DNA of 64,000 bases, from positions 80,463 through 144,462 of the forward strand of contig NZ_JACCGK010000009.1 in NCBI RefSeq assembly GCF_013416325.1, written 5' to 3'. The notes under the pieces are model-generated. The model saw only the letters and a list, made by a program, of their open reading frames with translations, did no database searches and was not told the origin of the DNA. The position numbers were made by a program, and so were the translations under genes. Shown one piece after another: positions 42,951-52,462 of the stretch (the stretch's first letter is position 1; every line of letters begins with the position of its first letter). The DNA is from Vreelandella sedimenti (lineage in GTDB: Bacteria; Pseudomonadota; Gammaproteobacteria; Pseudomonadales; Halomonadaceae).

Positions 42951-44738
42951 ATGAATGTTTACGCCGCACCGGTACGCGATTTGCGCTTTGTGCTTGAAGA
43001 GCTATTAGCGCACCGTTCGCTCAGCCTGCCGGGCTTTGAAGAGGCCACGCCGGATTTGGTCGAGGCGGTACTCGAAGAGGCCGCAAAACTGGCCGGTGAC
43101 GTTTGGGGCCCGCTTAATAAGATTGGCGATCAGCAAGGGGCCAAGCGCCACTCCGATGGCAGCGTGACGACGCCGGAAGGCTTCGCGACGGCTTACCAAG
43201 CGTATGTCGAGGGTGGCTGGAACGGTATTGGTGTATCAGAAGCATTAGGTGGTCAGAACCTGCCAGAAGTGGTTGCCAGTGCGGTGCAGGAGATGCTTCA
43301 CGGCGCCAATATGGCGCTAGGGCTCTGCCCTATGTTGACTGCTGGCGCTATCGAAGCGCTGGCCCATCACGGCAGCGATGCACTCAAAGCGACCTATTTG
43401 CCCAAGCTGGTGGAAGGCACCTGGACGGGCACCATGAACCTGACCGAATCCCAGGCAGGGTCGGATCTCTCCCAAGTGCGTACCCGCGCGGTACCTGAAA
43501 ACGACCATTACCGCATCAGCGGCCAGAAGATCTATATCACCTGGGGCGAACACGATGCCGCCGAAAACATTATCCACCTGGTACTTGCCCGCAAGCCCGA
43601 TGCGCCGGAGGGCAACAAAGGCATCTCCCTGTTTCTAGTGCCAAAGTTCCTGGTCAATGAAGACGGCTCCTTGGGTGAGCGCAACGATGTCACCTGTGCC
43701 TCTATTGAGCATAAGCTGGGCATTCACGGCTCGCCGACGTGCACTCTGAGTTTTGGCGAAAATGGTGGTGCCATCGGCTATTTGGTCGGAGAAGAGGGGC
43801 GTGGCCTTAATCATATGTTTACCATGATGAACGAGGCGCGCCACAAAGTCGGTATTCAGGGCATCGGCGTGGCTGAACGTGCCTGCCAGCACGCCTTTGC
43901 CTATGCATTGGAGCGCCGTCAGGGGCGTTCTCCAAAAACACGTGGCGGCGCCGAATGCAGCATCAGTGATCACCTGGACGTGCGACGTATGCTGCTCTCT
44001 ATGCGCTCACGCACCGATGCGCTGCGTGCGCTGGCGCTCTATTGCGCCGCCGAGTTGGACACTGCCCGCCACGCGGAGAGTAACGATGCCCGCCAAGCTG
44101 CCCAGGCCCGCGCCGATATCCTTATTCCGGTGATCAAAAGCTTCTCCACAGATCAAGCAGTGGATATCGCCTCCATGGGCATTCAAGTACACGGTGGGAT
44201 GGGCTATGTGGAAGAGACCGGAGCAGCGCAGCTACTGCGCGATGCCCGCATTGCCCCGATTTACGAAGGCACCAACGGTATTCAGGCGCTCGACTTGGCG
44301 GGACGTAAACTCCAGCGTGACAACGGCGAAGCGCTCGCCACGCTGCTTCACGACGTTTACGCCACCGTGGAGCAACTCAATGCCGACCCCGCTTTGTCAG
44401 TGTTGAGCAGTGGCTTGGCCGCAGGGCTTGAGGATTTGAAAGCTGCCCAGGTAATTGTGCAGGAACAAGGCAGTGACCCTGAAACCGGCGCAGATGCGGT
44501 GCAGGCTTACGCAACCCCGTTCCTTAATTTGGCGGGCCACGTGCTGTGTGCTTGGCAAATGGGGCAGGCGGCTCTCAGCGCCCATGCTGCCCTTAACAAC
44601 GGCAGCGATGATCCCTTCTATACTGCCAAGATGCGCAGCGCCGAATTTGCCATCACCCAATGGTTGCCGGTAGGCCGTGCCCAGCGCACGGTGATTGAGG
44701 CGGGTATGCAGTGCTTAAGCGATTTTGAGGTTCACTAA
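42951..44738 (+). CDS. Acyl-CoA dehydrogenase (long C-terminal-domain type)
   Basis: A 595-residue FAD enzyme. It has the N-terminal helical domain, the middle beta domain with TMNLTESQAGSDLSQVRTRA and a C-terminal helical domain with the catalytic-base segment IAPIYEGTNGIQALDLAGRK. The extra C-terminal domain is typical of the roughly 600-residue bacterial acyl-CoA dehydrogenases used in fatty acid degradation. First gene of a plus-strand beta-oxidation run, followed by a GC-rich terminator-like hairpin. Confidence 0.92.
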   Translation: MNVYAAPVRDLRFVLEELLAHRSLSLPGFEEATPDLVEAVLEEAAKLAGDVWGPLNKIGDQQGAKRHSDGSVTTPEGFATAYQAYVEGGWNGIGVSEALGGQNLPEVVASAVQEMLHGANMALGLCPMLTAGAIEALAHHGSDALKATYLPKLVEGTWTGTMNLTESQAGSDLSQVRTRAVPENDHYRISGQKIYITWGEHDAAENIIHLVLARKPDAPEGNKGISLFLVPKFLVNEDGSLGERNDVTCASIEHKLGIHGSPTCTLSFGENGGAIGYLVGEEGRGLNHMFTMMNEARHKVGIQGIGVAERACQHAFAYALERRQGRSPKTRGGAECSISDHLDVRRMLLSMRSRTDALRALALYCAAELDTARHAESNDARQAAQARADILIPVIKSFSTDQAVDIASMGIQVHGGMGYVEETGAAQLLRDARIAPIYEGTNGIQALDLAGRKLQRDNGEALATLLHDVYATVEQLNADPALSVLSSGLAAGLEDLKAAQVIVQEQGSDPETGADAVQAYATPFLNLAGHVLCAWQMGQAALSAHAALNNGSDDPFYTAKMRSAEFAITQWLPVGRAQRTVIEAGMQCLSDFEVH

Positions 44739-44756
44739 CGCTAATTTTCAGCTTCA

Positions 44757-44790
44757 CGCCGCCGCCCCTTGAGGCGGCGGCGCTGTTTCT
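44757..44790 (+). terminator. GC-rich stem-loop after the acyl-CoA dehydrogenase gene
   Basis: CGCCGCCGCC and GGCGGCGGCG form an exact 10-bp stem with a six-base loop, followed by CTGTTTCT. It may end part of the transcription from the dehydrogenase promoter; the next gene has its own possible operator region. Confidence 0.65.
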
Positions 44791-44869
44791 AAGCGATCAA
44801 AACAACCATTTTAAACAATCCCTTAAAACGAACGCTTTCAATAACATCAACAAAAGTCAGGAGCCGACC

Positions 44870-46498
44870 ATGACCGCTATCTTTGAGCAAGGCTTGCCCA
44901 AAACCGTTGCCAACCATGTGCCGCTTTCACCGCTTACCTTTATCGAGCGCTCGGCGTCGATCTATCCCGATTACCCGGCGGTGGTACATGGCAGTACGCG
45001 ACGCAGCTGGAGCGAAACCTGGTCGCGCTGCCGCCAGCTTGCCTCTGCGCTCGAAAAACGGGGCATTCAGCCAGGCCAAACAGTGGCGGCGATGCTGCCC
45101 AATATCCCCGCCATGTTTGAAGCACACTTTGGCGTGCCGCTGGCCGGCTGCGTGCTTAATACGCTGAATATTCGCCTGGATGCTGAGGCGATCAGCTATA
45201 TGCTGGAGCACGGTGAGGCGAAAGCCATTCTGGTCGATCCAGAGTTTGCTGAGGTCATCCAGCAAGCCGTTGCCAAACTACCCCTCAAGCCGCTTATCAT
45301 CGATGTGGCCGATGTGGAGTTTCTTGGCGACACCCCGAGCATTGGGGAGGTGGAGTACGAAGCGCTGCTTCAAGAGGGTGACGCTGACTTTGCCTATCAG
45401 CTGCCTGCCGATGAGTGGGATGCGATCTCCCTCAACTACACCTCTGGCACCACCGGAAAACCCAAGGGCGTGGTCTACCACCACCGCGGCGCTTATCTCA
45501 ATGCGGTGAGCAATATTATGGAGTGGGCAATGCCCCACCATCCGATCTACCTATGGACGCTGCCGATGTTCCACTGCAACGGCTGGTGCTTCCCTTGGAC
45601 GATTGCCGCCAACGCCGGGGTTAACGTTTGCCTGCGTCGTGTCGATCCTAGAAAGATCATGCAGCTAATTGCCGTAGAGAAGGTCACTCACTTCAGCGGG
45701 GCGCCGATTATTCTTAATGGCCTGGTGAACCTGCCTGCGGAAGATAAGCATCAGTTTGAGCATCCGGTCAAAGTCACCACGGCTGGTGCCGCGCCGCCTG
45801 CCTCGGTGATTGCTGGGGTGGAGAAACTGGGCATCGAAGTAACCCACGTGTATGGCCTGACTGAAGTATATGGGCCAGTAACCGTTTGTGCCTGGCGGCA
45901 AGCGTGGGATGAATTGCCACTGGAAGCGCGGGCCAAAATCAAAGCACGCCAAGGGGTGCGCTACCACATGCTTGAAGCGCTGTGCGTGGCTGATCCGCTC
46001 ACCATGAAGCCAGTACCTAAGGATGGCCAAACCATGGGTGAAATACTGATGCGTGGCAACAACGTCATGAAGGGCTATTTAAAGAACCCGGAGGCCACCG
46101 AGCAAGCGCTGGAGGGCGGCTGGTACCACACCGGCGACTTGGCAGTTTGGCATCCGGATGGCTATATCGAGATCAAAGACCGCTCGAAAGACATCATTAT
46201 TTCCGGTGGAGAGAACATCTCGACCATTGAAGTAGAAGACGCCATTTACGGCCATCCCGCCGTTGAAGAGGCGGCGGTGGTCGCTAAGCCTGACGAGAAG
46301 TGGGGCGAGACGCCCTGTGCGTTTGTGAAGCTCAAAGTCGGTTACGGCGAAGTGACCGAGGCCGATATTATCGCCCACTGTCGCGAACATTTGGCGGGCT
46401 ACAAAGTCCCCAAAACGGTTATCTTCAGCGAGCTACCCAAAACCTCGACAGGCAAGATCCAAAAGTTCGTACTGCGTGAAGAAGCTAAAAACCATTGA
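44870..46498 (+). CDS. Acyl-CoA synthetase (AMP-forming; AlkK/medium-chain type)
   Basis: A 542-residue ANL-superfamily ligase. It contains the phosphate-binding loop YTSGTTGKPKG, VYGLTEVYGPV (A5), GDLAVWHPDGYIEIKDRSKD (A7-A8) and the C-terminal lysine motif KTSTGKIQKF. It activates fatty acids to acyl-CoA through an acyl-adenylate. It resembles the AlkK-like group rather than FadD. It sits between the dehydrogenase and hydroxyacyl-CoA dehydrogenase genes. Confidence 0.92.
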   Translation: MTAIFEQGLPKTVANHVPLSPLTFIERSASIYPDYPAVVHGSTRRSWSETWSRCRQLASALEKRGIQPGQTVAAMLPNIPAMFEAHFGVPLAGCVLNTLNIRLDAEAISYMLEHGEAKAILVDPEFAEVIQQAVAKLPLKPLIIDVADVEFLGDTPSIGEVEYEALLQEGDADFAYQLPADEWDAISLNYTSGTTGKPKGVVYHHRGAYLNAVSNIMEWAMPHHPIYLWTLPMFHCNGWCFPWTIAANAGVNVCLRRVDPRKIMQLIAVEKVTHFSGAPIILNGLVNLPAEDKHQFEHPVKVTTAGAAPPASVIAGVEKLGIEVTHVYGLTEVYGPVTVCAWRQAWDELPLEARAKIKARQGVRYHMLEALCVADPLTMKPVPKDGQTMGEILMRGNNVMKGYLKNPEATEQALEGGWYHTGDLAVWHPDGYIEIKDRSKDIIISGGENISTIEVEDAIYGHPAVEEAAVVAKPDEKWGETPCAFVKLKVGYGEVTEADIIAHCREHLAGYKVPKTVIFSELPKTSTGKIQKFVLREEAKNH

Positions 46499-46538
46499 TA
46501 AACCCTAGTGTAGTGATAATCGATAGAGGAGAGAGTGC

Positions 46539-47387
46539 ATGAGCGACCAACTTATTGGCGTTGTAGGAGCCGGTACCATGGGGCAGGGGATCGCTCAGGT
46601 AGTGGCTGCTAGTGGCTTTAACGTGTGCCTTTACGATGTGGCCGAAGAGCAGCTTGGCCGTGCCAAAACGAACATTGATAAAGGCTTGGGTAAGTTGGTC
46701 GTTAAAGAGAAAATCAGCGCATCGGATAAAAGCGCCGCTCTAGCCCGTCTATCTACCACAACCACACTGAGTGCCCTAGGCGACTGCGCAATTATTATCG
46801 AGGCCGCACCCGAACAGCCTGAACTCAAAGAGACTTTGTTTCGCGATCTAAGCCGCTTGAGCAGCACCGCGATTCTGGCTTCCAATACCTCGTCGCTGTC
46901 GCTCACCCGCTTGGCAGCGGTGTGCGATCATCCTGAGCGAGTAGTAGGCATGCACTTCTTTAACCCGGTGCCAGTGCTCAAACTGGTGGAAGTGATTCGT
47001 GCCGAGCAAACCTCTGACGCTACCGTGGGCGAGATTGAAACCCTGGCTAAAGCGTTGGGTAAAACCGCTGTGCCGGTAGGCGACGCGCCGGGCTTTGCGG
47101 TAAATCGCCTGCTGGTGCCGATGATTAACGAAGCGGCATTTATTGTTCAAGAAGGCACCGCGACCCCCGAAGCGATTGACGACGCCATGAAGCTCGGCGC
47201 GGCTCACCCCATGGGGCCGCTGGCACTGGCGGATTTAATCGGGCTGGATGTGTGCCTGGCGATTATGGATGTGCTGCAAGAGGGCTTTGGCGACCCCAAA
47301 TATCGCCCTTGCCCACTGCTTAAACGCATGGTCGCCGCGGGCTACTTAGGCCGTAAAAGTGGGCGCGGTTTCTATTCTTACGATTAG
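46539..47387 (+). CDS. 3-hydroxyacyl-CoA dehydrogenase (PaaH/Hbd type)
   Basis: A 282-residue NAD-dependent enzyme. The N-terminal Rossmann fold has [20 protein letters not shown], the catalytic His lies in [19 protein letters not shown], and [14 protein letters not shown] starts the C-terminal dimerisation domain. It oxidises L-3-hydroxyacyl-CoA to 3-ketoacyl-CoA. It is the stand-alone short form, not the FadB fusion. GAGGAGAG precedes the ATG. Confidence 0.93.
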   Translation: MSDQLIGVVGAGTMGQGIAQVVAASGFNVCLYDVAEEQLGRAKTNIDKGLGKLVVKEKISASDKSAALARLSTTTTLSALGDCAIIIEAAPEQPELKETLFRDLSRLSSTAILASNTSSLSLTRLAAVCDHPERVVGMHFFNPVPVLKLVEVIRAEQTSDATVGEIETLAKALGKTAVPVGDAPGFAVNRLLVPMINEAAFIVQEGTATPEAIDDAMKLGAAHPMGPLALADLIGLDVCLAIMDVLQEGFGDPKYRPCPLLKRMVAAGYLGRKSGRGFYSYD

Positions 47388-47504
47388 CTTGTGCTGAAGA
47401 GAAGAGTACGGCGTAAAGAAGTGATTGCCACTCAACCAAGCGTTCGCTAGGGTTGAGTGGTGTTCACTTTAATGTTCCATAACAAATCAAATAAGGAGTC
47501 CGCC

Positions 47505-48278
47505 ATGATCGAAGCAGTCATCGAGAAGGTTGATAACGACGGGGTGGTGCGTCTGACCATCAATCGTCCCAAAGCATTGAATGCGTTAAACAGTGAAGTG
47601 CTTGCCGCACTGGAAGCGCACTTAGTAGAGCTTGAGGCTCACCCGAACCTGCGCGCCGTGCTGATTACCGGTGCGGGCGAGAAGTCTTTCGTCGCGGGTG
47701 CCGATATCACTGAAATGCGTGAAAAAACGCCCGAAGAAGCGCGGGCTTTTGCCAGTCAAGCGCTGCGTACTATTAAACGCCTAGAGACTCTCCCCGTGCC
47801 GGTGGTCGCGCTGGTGAACGGGTTTTGCCTTGGCGGCGGCTGCGAATTGGCGCTGGCCTGCGACTGGGCCGTAGCCAGTGACAACGCCGTATTCGGCCAG
47901 CCGGAAGTACTGCTGGGCGTCATCCCCGGCTTTGGCGGCACCCAGCGCCTGCCACGTCGCGTTGGCCCTGCCATGGCGATTGACCTGGTGACCACCGGGC
48001 GCAAAATCGATGCCCAAGAAGCGCTGCGTATCGGCCTAGTGAACCGCGTGATGCCGCAAGCGGAGCTGGAAAGCTACGCTGAAGAGCTCACCAAGCAACT
48101 CAAAGGCAACGGCCCTCAGTCAGTGCGTGGTGCCAAGCAGGCCGTTCACGATGGTATGGATCAGGATCTGGATAGTGCACTGGCACTGGAAACCAGCTTG
48201 TTCGCCTTCTGCTTTGCCGGTAACGAGCAGAAAGAGGGCATGTCAGCATTTGTTGAAAAGCGTAAACCTAACTTCTAA
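47505..48278 (+). CDS. Enoyl-CoA hydratase (crotonase family)
   Basis: A 257-residue crotonase. The oxyanion-hole segment KSFVAGADITEM and the catalytic-glutamate regions GGGCELALACDWAVAS and GQPEVLLGVIPGFGGTQRLP are intact, as expected for a true 2-enoyl-CoA hydratase. The ATG at 47505 has AAGGAG upstream; the longer frame to 47457 is not favoured. Last gene of the beta-oxidation run; a thiolase is missing from the window. Confidence 0.92.
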   Translation: MIEAVIEKVDNDGVVRLTINRPKALNALNSEVLAALEAHLVELEAHPNLRAVLITGAGEKSFVAGADITEMREKTPEEARAFASQALRTIKRLETLPVPVVALVNGFCLGGGCELALACDWAVASDNAVFGQPEVLLGVIPGFGGTQRLPRRVGPAMAIDLVTTGRKIDAQEALRIGLVNRVMPQAELESYAEELTKQLKGNGPQSVRGAKQAVHDGMDQDLDSALALETSLFAFCFAGNEQKEGMSAFVEKRKPNF

Positions 48279-48378
48279 ACCAGGTCTCATTCCAGCTTTA
48301 CTTATTTAGGAGGTGGCGCTTACGTCACCACCGTTTTATTCTCGAAACCTAACCATTACCTTCAAGAGAATCGCCAAT

Positions 48379-48996
48379 ATGCAATGGGCCGCATTCATCC
48401 TCGCCGCGCTGGGTTTTGCCTATCTCCCTGGGCCTGCAATGCTGTATACCGCAGCGCAAACCCTGGGGCGCGGCCGACGAGCCGGATGGTTAGCGGTCAT
48501 GGGTGTGCATATGGGCTGCTACGTTCATGTGGTGGCGGCCGCATTGGGGTTGGCGCTGCTGTTTGCAGCGATTCCGCCTGCTTATATCGCCATGAAAATC
48601 ATCGGTGGGCTTTATTTACTCTGGATGGGGCTGAGGCTATGGCAGCAGGGCATTCGTGCCCATAATGATGAGGTGCCGCTGGCAACCACTAAACGCGTGC
48701 TTCGCGACAGTTTTTTGGTGGAGGTGCTCAACCCTAAAACCGCGCTTTTCTTTGTCGCGTTTCTGCCTCAATTTGTGCAACCCGAGAGCGCTATGCCGGT
48801 AGCGTGGCAACTGCTCTGGCTAGGTATCGCCACTAATGCGCTGTTCTCATCAGCGGATGTTGTGGTGGTCCTGCTGGCCAGCCCGTTACGTCAGTGGTTA
48901 CAAAAATCCCATGGCTCCTCCCAGCTCATTCAGCGCATTGGTGGTGGTGTATTAATGGGATTAGGCGGTAATACGCTGGCTCAGGCGGCACGTTAA
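48379..48996 (+). CDS. LysE-family exporter
   Basis: A 205-residue protein with six membrane helices: GFAYLPGPAMLYTAAQTLGR at the start (family motif with the conserved PGP) and VEVLNPKTALFFVAFLPQFV in the middle. LysE/RhtB proteins export amino acids or small metabolites by proton antiport. The ATG at 48379 fits the family N-terminus; a GTG at 48313 would add unrelated residues and abuts its own ribosome site. Confidence 0.85.
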   Translation: MQWAAFILAALGFAYLPGPAMLYTAAQTLGRGRRAGWLAVMGVHMGCYVHVVAAALGLALLFAAIPPAYIAMKIIGGLYLLWMGLRLWQQGIRAHNDEVPLATTKRVLRDSFLVEVLNPKTALFFVAFLPQFVQPESAMPVAWQLLWLGIATNALFSSADVVVVLLASPLRQWLQKSHGSSQLIQRIGGGVLMGLGGNTLAQAAR

Positions 48997-49049
48997 GAGC
49001 GGCTGTTTAATTGATCGGCTAATTCGATTTCCCACATCAGGAGCGCTGC

Positions 49050-49751
49050 ATGTTTGATCTCTATATTGCCAACAAGAATTACTCTTCTTGGTCGTTGCGC
49101 CCTTGGTTGTTGATGAAAGCGCTGGAGATTCCGTTTAACGAACACCTGATGCCGTTCGAGGGTGGTTTGGGCGCAAGCCATGCCACCTTCATTCGCTTCT
49201 CACCTTCAGGTTTGGTGCCCTGCCTGATGGATGTGACGGACAAAGGCGAGCTGGCGGTGTGGGACTCTCTGGCGGTTGTCGAGTATCTGGCTGAGCAATA
49301 CACTAACGTCTGGCCTACAGATAAAGCCGCCCGCGCCTGGGCGCGCTCAGCCACAGCAGAGATGCACAGCGGTTATAGCGCCCTGCGCGACGAGTGTCCA
49401 ATGAACTGCGGCATGCGGGTGGCACTAAATAGCTTATCGGCCAAGCTCAAAGCCGATTTGGCTCGCTTGGATGTGCTATGGCAGCAGGGGATTGATCGCT
49501 TTGGCGGGCCATTTTTAGCGGGTGAGCATTTCTCAGCAGTAGATGCGTTTTATGCCCCTGTGGCGTTTCGCGTGCAGACATTCAACCTGCCGATTCATGA
49601 GAAATCCCAGGCATATGTCGAGCGCTTGCTAGCATTGCCCGCAATGCAAGCGTGGTATCAAGCCGCGCTCGAAGAGCCATGGCGTGAGCCCATGCACGAG
49701 GCCGATACGCTGAAAAATGGCACGGTAACGGCTGATCACCGCAAAGCTTGA
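49050..49751 (+). CDS. Glutathione S-transferase-family protein
   Basis: A 233-residue protein. The N-terminal thioredoxin-like domain starts with YIANKNYSSWSLRPWLLMKA, where the serine cluster replaces a catalytic Cys, and includes PSGLVPCLMD and VVEYLAEQY. An all-helical C-terminal domain follows. It belongs to the group with SSWSLR seen in bacterial GSTs and maleylacetoacetate isomerase-like proteins. GGAG precedes the ATG. Substrate unknown. Confidence 0.88.
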   Translation: MFDLYIANKNYSSWSLRPWLLMKALEIPFNEHLMPFEGGLGASHATFIRFSPSGLVPCLMDVTDKGELAVWDSLAVVEYLAEQYTNVWPTDKAARAWARSATAEMHSGYSALRDECPMNCGMRVALNSLSAKLKADLARLDVLWQQGIDRFGGPFLAGEHFSAVDAFYAPVAFRVQTFNLPIHEKSQAYVERLLALPAMQAWYQAALEEPWREPMHEADTLKNGTVTADHRKA

Positions 49752-49820
49752 CCTGTCAGACTATTCACCAGAGACACCCACCATCGGGTACACTGACGCA
49801 AATTTCGTTTGGACATTTTC

Positions 49821-50360
49821 ATGGCTCTTAGTGCAACACCCTACAAAGTTGATATCAATCTGACCGACCTGGATCGCGGGGTGTATGAAACGCTACGCTT
49901 TACCGTGGCTCGCCATCCGTCAGAGACCGAAGAGCGTATGACCGCGCGCTTGCTTGCTTATGTGCTGTGGTATAGCGAGACGCTGGCCTTCGGGCGTGGG
50001 CTTTCCGATGTAGACGAACCGGCGCTGTGGGAGAAAAGCCTAGACGGTCGCCTACTGCACTGGATCGAAGTGGGGTTGCCCGATGCCGAGCGGATTACCT
50101 GGTGCTCACGTAGGGCAGAACGTGTGTCGCTACTTGCTTACGGCCGGGTAGATCAATGGGAGAGTAAAGTGTTGCCCAGCGTGGCATCGCTGAAAAATGT
50201 GCACGTGGCTGGGCTGCCACAAGAGGCCCTAGCGACTATCGCTAAAGACCTGCCTCGGGCGATTAACTGGGCAGTAATGATCAGCGAAGGATCGCTGTTT
50301 ATTACTGATGAAAACGGCCAACATGAAATCACTCCGCAGTGGCTGCTGAGCGACAGATAG
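49821..50360 (+). CDS. yaeQ: YaeQ-family protein
   Basis: A 179-residue protein matching the YaeQ family over its full length: ALSATPYKVDINLTDLDRG, ARHPSETEERMTARLLAYVL, GLSDVDEPALWEKSLDG and WIEVGLPDAERI. YaeQ adopts a variation of the PD-(D/E)XK nuclease fold, and its cellular role is unclear. The ATG at 49821 matches the family start. A terminator follows. Confidence 0.9.
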   Translation: MALSATPYKVDINLTDLDRGVYETLRFTVARHPSETEERMTARLLAYVLWYSETLAFGRGLSDVDEPALWEKSLDGRLLHWIEVGLPDAERITWCSRRAERVSLLAYGRVDQWESKVLPSVASLKNVHVAGLPQEALATIAKDLPRAINWAVMISEGSLFITDENGQHEITPQWLLSDR

Positions 50361-50437
50361 TGATTCAACTAATTCATTAGCCTACAAACTTCCGTCTAGT
50401 CGACTACGCTATAAATCTAAGCAAATGACAGCAGAAG

Positions 50438-50465
50438 GGGTGGCCTACGAGCCACCCTTTGATTT
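50438..50465. terminator. Terminator after yaeQ
   Basis: GGGTGGC (50438-50444) and GCCACCC (50451-50457) form a seven-base stem flanked by AAG and TTTGATTTT. It lies 78 bp after the yaeQ stop, in the gap of 264 bp before the next gene. The rest of this gap is AT-rich with no coding frame. Confidence 0.7.
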
Positions 50466-50624
50466 TAGTGACTTAGCTTTTTTCTGTAGAAGACGGTAAA
50501 AGTATGCTTGCTATCTTTTTGCACAATTACATACAATCAACAATGTTTGTTGATGTTCTTCAAAAGCGGTCTCAAAAAACAGTCCCAAAAAAACACTTCC
50601 TAGGACAATCTCAAGGAACGAGCA

Positions 50625-51614
50625 ATGAAAGGTACCTCCCCTCTACGATGGCAGTTGCTCCCGCTAGTGGCCGTAGTAACCCTGCTGTCAACGCTGGCAC
50701 AAGCCGACGATAGTGTCCTGTCGATTAAGCATGAAAATGATGGCATGGCCAGCAGTGATGATGGCCACTTTACCAGTGGCTTTGAACTTAATTGGGCGTT
50801 TCAGCCTGAAGCACAAAGCTGGACGCAACGCTTGGCCACCGCTTTGCCCGATAGCCTTATTGGCAGCGCTGATATGGCAGCTTTTCGTTTGGTGCATCAG
50901 ATTTATACGCCAAACAATATTGAGCAGCGTGGACTGATTGAAAATGATCGCCCCTACGCAGGGATTGTTTACGGCGGTATCTCACTTTACGAAGATGTAC
51001 CCATGGGCAGCTGGCGCCAAGCGACTGACCTGCACCTGGATATTGGTTTAGTAGGGCCTTCGTCGCTTGCCGATAGTATTCAACGTGAAGTGCACCGCAT
51101 CACCGACAGCGATCGCCCCAGCGGTTGGAATAACCAACTGGGCGATGAAGCCATCGTTAACGTCGCCATGCGTCGCCAGTGGTGGCATAGCTCCCCATTA
51201 ATCGGTAAGCAGTTTGCCCATGGCCCCAGCGTCAGCGCCGCTTTGGGTAACCTCTATACCTATGCAAGCGCCGGGTATAGCGTGCGTTGGGGTGATGAGG
51301 CCCCTGGTATTCCTACGCTAACGCCTAACTCCGGTAGCCGCCAGCATATGACCGGTAAAGGGGGGTGGCAGTGGTACCTGTTTGCAAGCGTAGACGGTTA
51401 CTATATGGCGCAAAACCTGACGCTTGACGGCAATACGTTTAGAAATAGCCACTCGGTTGATCGCAAAGAGTGGGTGGGCGACGTCTCAGCGGGGCTGGCG
51501 CTGGCCTGGGATGATTGGCAGGTCACTTACGCGGCAGTTCAGCGCTCACGTGAATTCGACGGCCAAGAAGAGCAGGATAAATTTGGCTCAATCACGCTAT
51601 CTAAGCGCTTCTAA
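50625..51614 (+). CDS. Outer-membrane lipid A deacylase LpxR family protein
   Basis: A 329-residue precursor with a signal peptide ending near residue 27 (LAQA-DD). Key LpxR segments are HENDGMASSDDGHFTSGFEL (calcium and substrate residues), NDRPYAGIVYGGISLYE, REVHRI (His of the active site) and GWNNQLGDE. It ends in an aromatic residue (SKRF), as outer-membrane beta-barrels do. LpxR removes the 3'-acyloxyacyl group from lipid A. AAGGAACG lies before the ATG. Confidence 0.88.
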   Translation: MKGTSPLRWQLLPLVAVVTLLSTLAQADDSVLSIKHENDGMASSDDGHFTSGFELNWAFQPEAQSWTQRLATALPDSLIGSADMAAFRLVHQIYTPNNIEQRGLIENDRPYAGIVYGGISLYEDVPMGSWRQATDLHLDIGLVGPSSLADSIQREVHRITDSDRPSGWNNQLGDEAIVNVAMRRQWWHSSPLIGKQFAHGPSVSAALGNLYTYASAGYSVRWGDEAPGIPTLTPNSGSRQHMTGKGGWQWYLFASVDGYYMAQNLTLDGNTFRNSHSVDRKEWVGDVSAGLALAWDDWQVTYAAVQRSREFDGQEEQDKFGSITLSKRF

Positions 51615-51661
51615 AACGGTTCGGTTAGTGAGTAGCGCCCATCGGGACAGGAGTATTGCTT

Positions 51662-51991
51662 ATGGCTAACAAGTACCCCCGCACCCCAGATGGGCGCTAC
51701 TTTGTCGCCAAAAATCGGCTTTGGCGCTGCACTGACCCGAGCTTAGATGAAGACGAAAAGCGAACCCATATCAAAGCATTGATGAAAGCCCGCCGGGCGG
51801 TCAGAACAGCCCAAGAGCAAGACGATGAAGATGCGATTCGCCAAGCCCGCAACGCGGTGCAAAGCGCTAAAGAAGCGCTAGGTGAGCGTGGCCCGGTATG
51901 GTGGGATGATGATGCCCCCGATGAAGGCGGTCTTGCGCCCCATAACAGTTCCTATGCCGAGTGGTGGGAGAGTGAACGGCAGTTTCCCTAA
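51662..51991 (+). CDS. Conserved hypothetical protein
   Basis: A 109-residue soluble, charged protein starting MANKYPRTPDGRYFVAKNRL. It has a helical, arginine- and lysine-rich centre and a C-terminal WWDDDAPDEGG segment. Close relatives in proteobacteria are often labelled biopolymer transporter Tol, a label I do not trust. ATG 51662 is preferred to a TTG two codons earlier. Function unknown. Confidence 0.75.
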   Translation: MANKYPRTPDGRYFVAKNRLWRCTDPSLDEDEKRTHIKALMKARRAVRTAQEQDDEDAIRQARNAVQSAKEALGERGPVWWDDDAPDEGGLAPHNSSYAEWWESERQFP

Positions 51992-52069
51992 TTTATATTA
52001 ATTTCTAATTCACGGTTGGGGCTTGCGGTGTTACTCTCTGCCATTTTCCACGCATACTAAGGGCAAACT

Positions 52070-52387
52070 GTGAAGATCAAAGCAGACCTCTCCATTCTAG
52101 ATATCATTGGCCATCTACTTGTTTGGGTGGTGCTGAGTATTATCACGTTTGGCATAGCATTATTTTTCTTTCCCTATTCGTTTGCGCGGTTTGTCATCAA
52201 TCGCACATCGCTAGTTGATGCCAGCACTGGCGTCGAGCGGAAAATGGAGTGCGATATCAACCTGTTCAGCAATATTGGCCACATCATCCTATGGATGCTG
52301 ATTTCGCTGGTCACCTTTGGGCTGGGGTATATTTTCTACTTCTACCGGGTATGGAATTACGCTTTGAATAACTCACGGGTTGAATAA
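52070..52387 (+). CDS. Small membrane protein built of two repeated hairpins (DUF6693-like)
   Basis: A 105-residue protein made of two similar halves: DLSILDIIGHLLVWVVLSII-TFG and DINLFSNIGHIILWMLISLV-TFG, each followed by a phenylalanine- and tyrosine-rich segment. Each half contains the GH-x-x-x-W and S-x-x-TFG pattern, so an internal duplication is clear. The start is a GTG with no strong ribosome site. A strong terminator follows. Confidence 0.75.
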   Translation: MKIKADLSILDIIGHLLVWVVLSIITFGIALFFFPYSFARFVINRTSLVDASTGVERKMECDINLFSNIGHIILWMLISLVTFGLGYIFYFYRVWNYALNNSRVE

Positions 52388-52415
52388 ACTTAGCCTTTGA
52401 GTTGAAAGCTACCAA

Positions 52416-52453
52416 GAGCCTACGCTGAGAGATCAAGCGTAGGCTCTTTTTTT
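52416..52453 (+). terminator. Strong rho-independent terminator
   Basis: GAGCCTACGCT (52416-52426) and AGCGTAGGCTC (52436-52446) form an exact 11-bp stem with a nine-base loop, followed by seven T residues. It ends the small-membrane-protein transcript and can also serve the converging yghU gene. Confidence 0.92.
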
Positions 52454-52462
52454 AGCGGCTAG

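Noticed and set aside
48312..48329. Terminator after the enoyl-CoA hydratase gene
   Set aside because: GGTGGCG/CGTCACC has a mismatch and only a weak T run; not strong enough to list as a feature.
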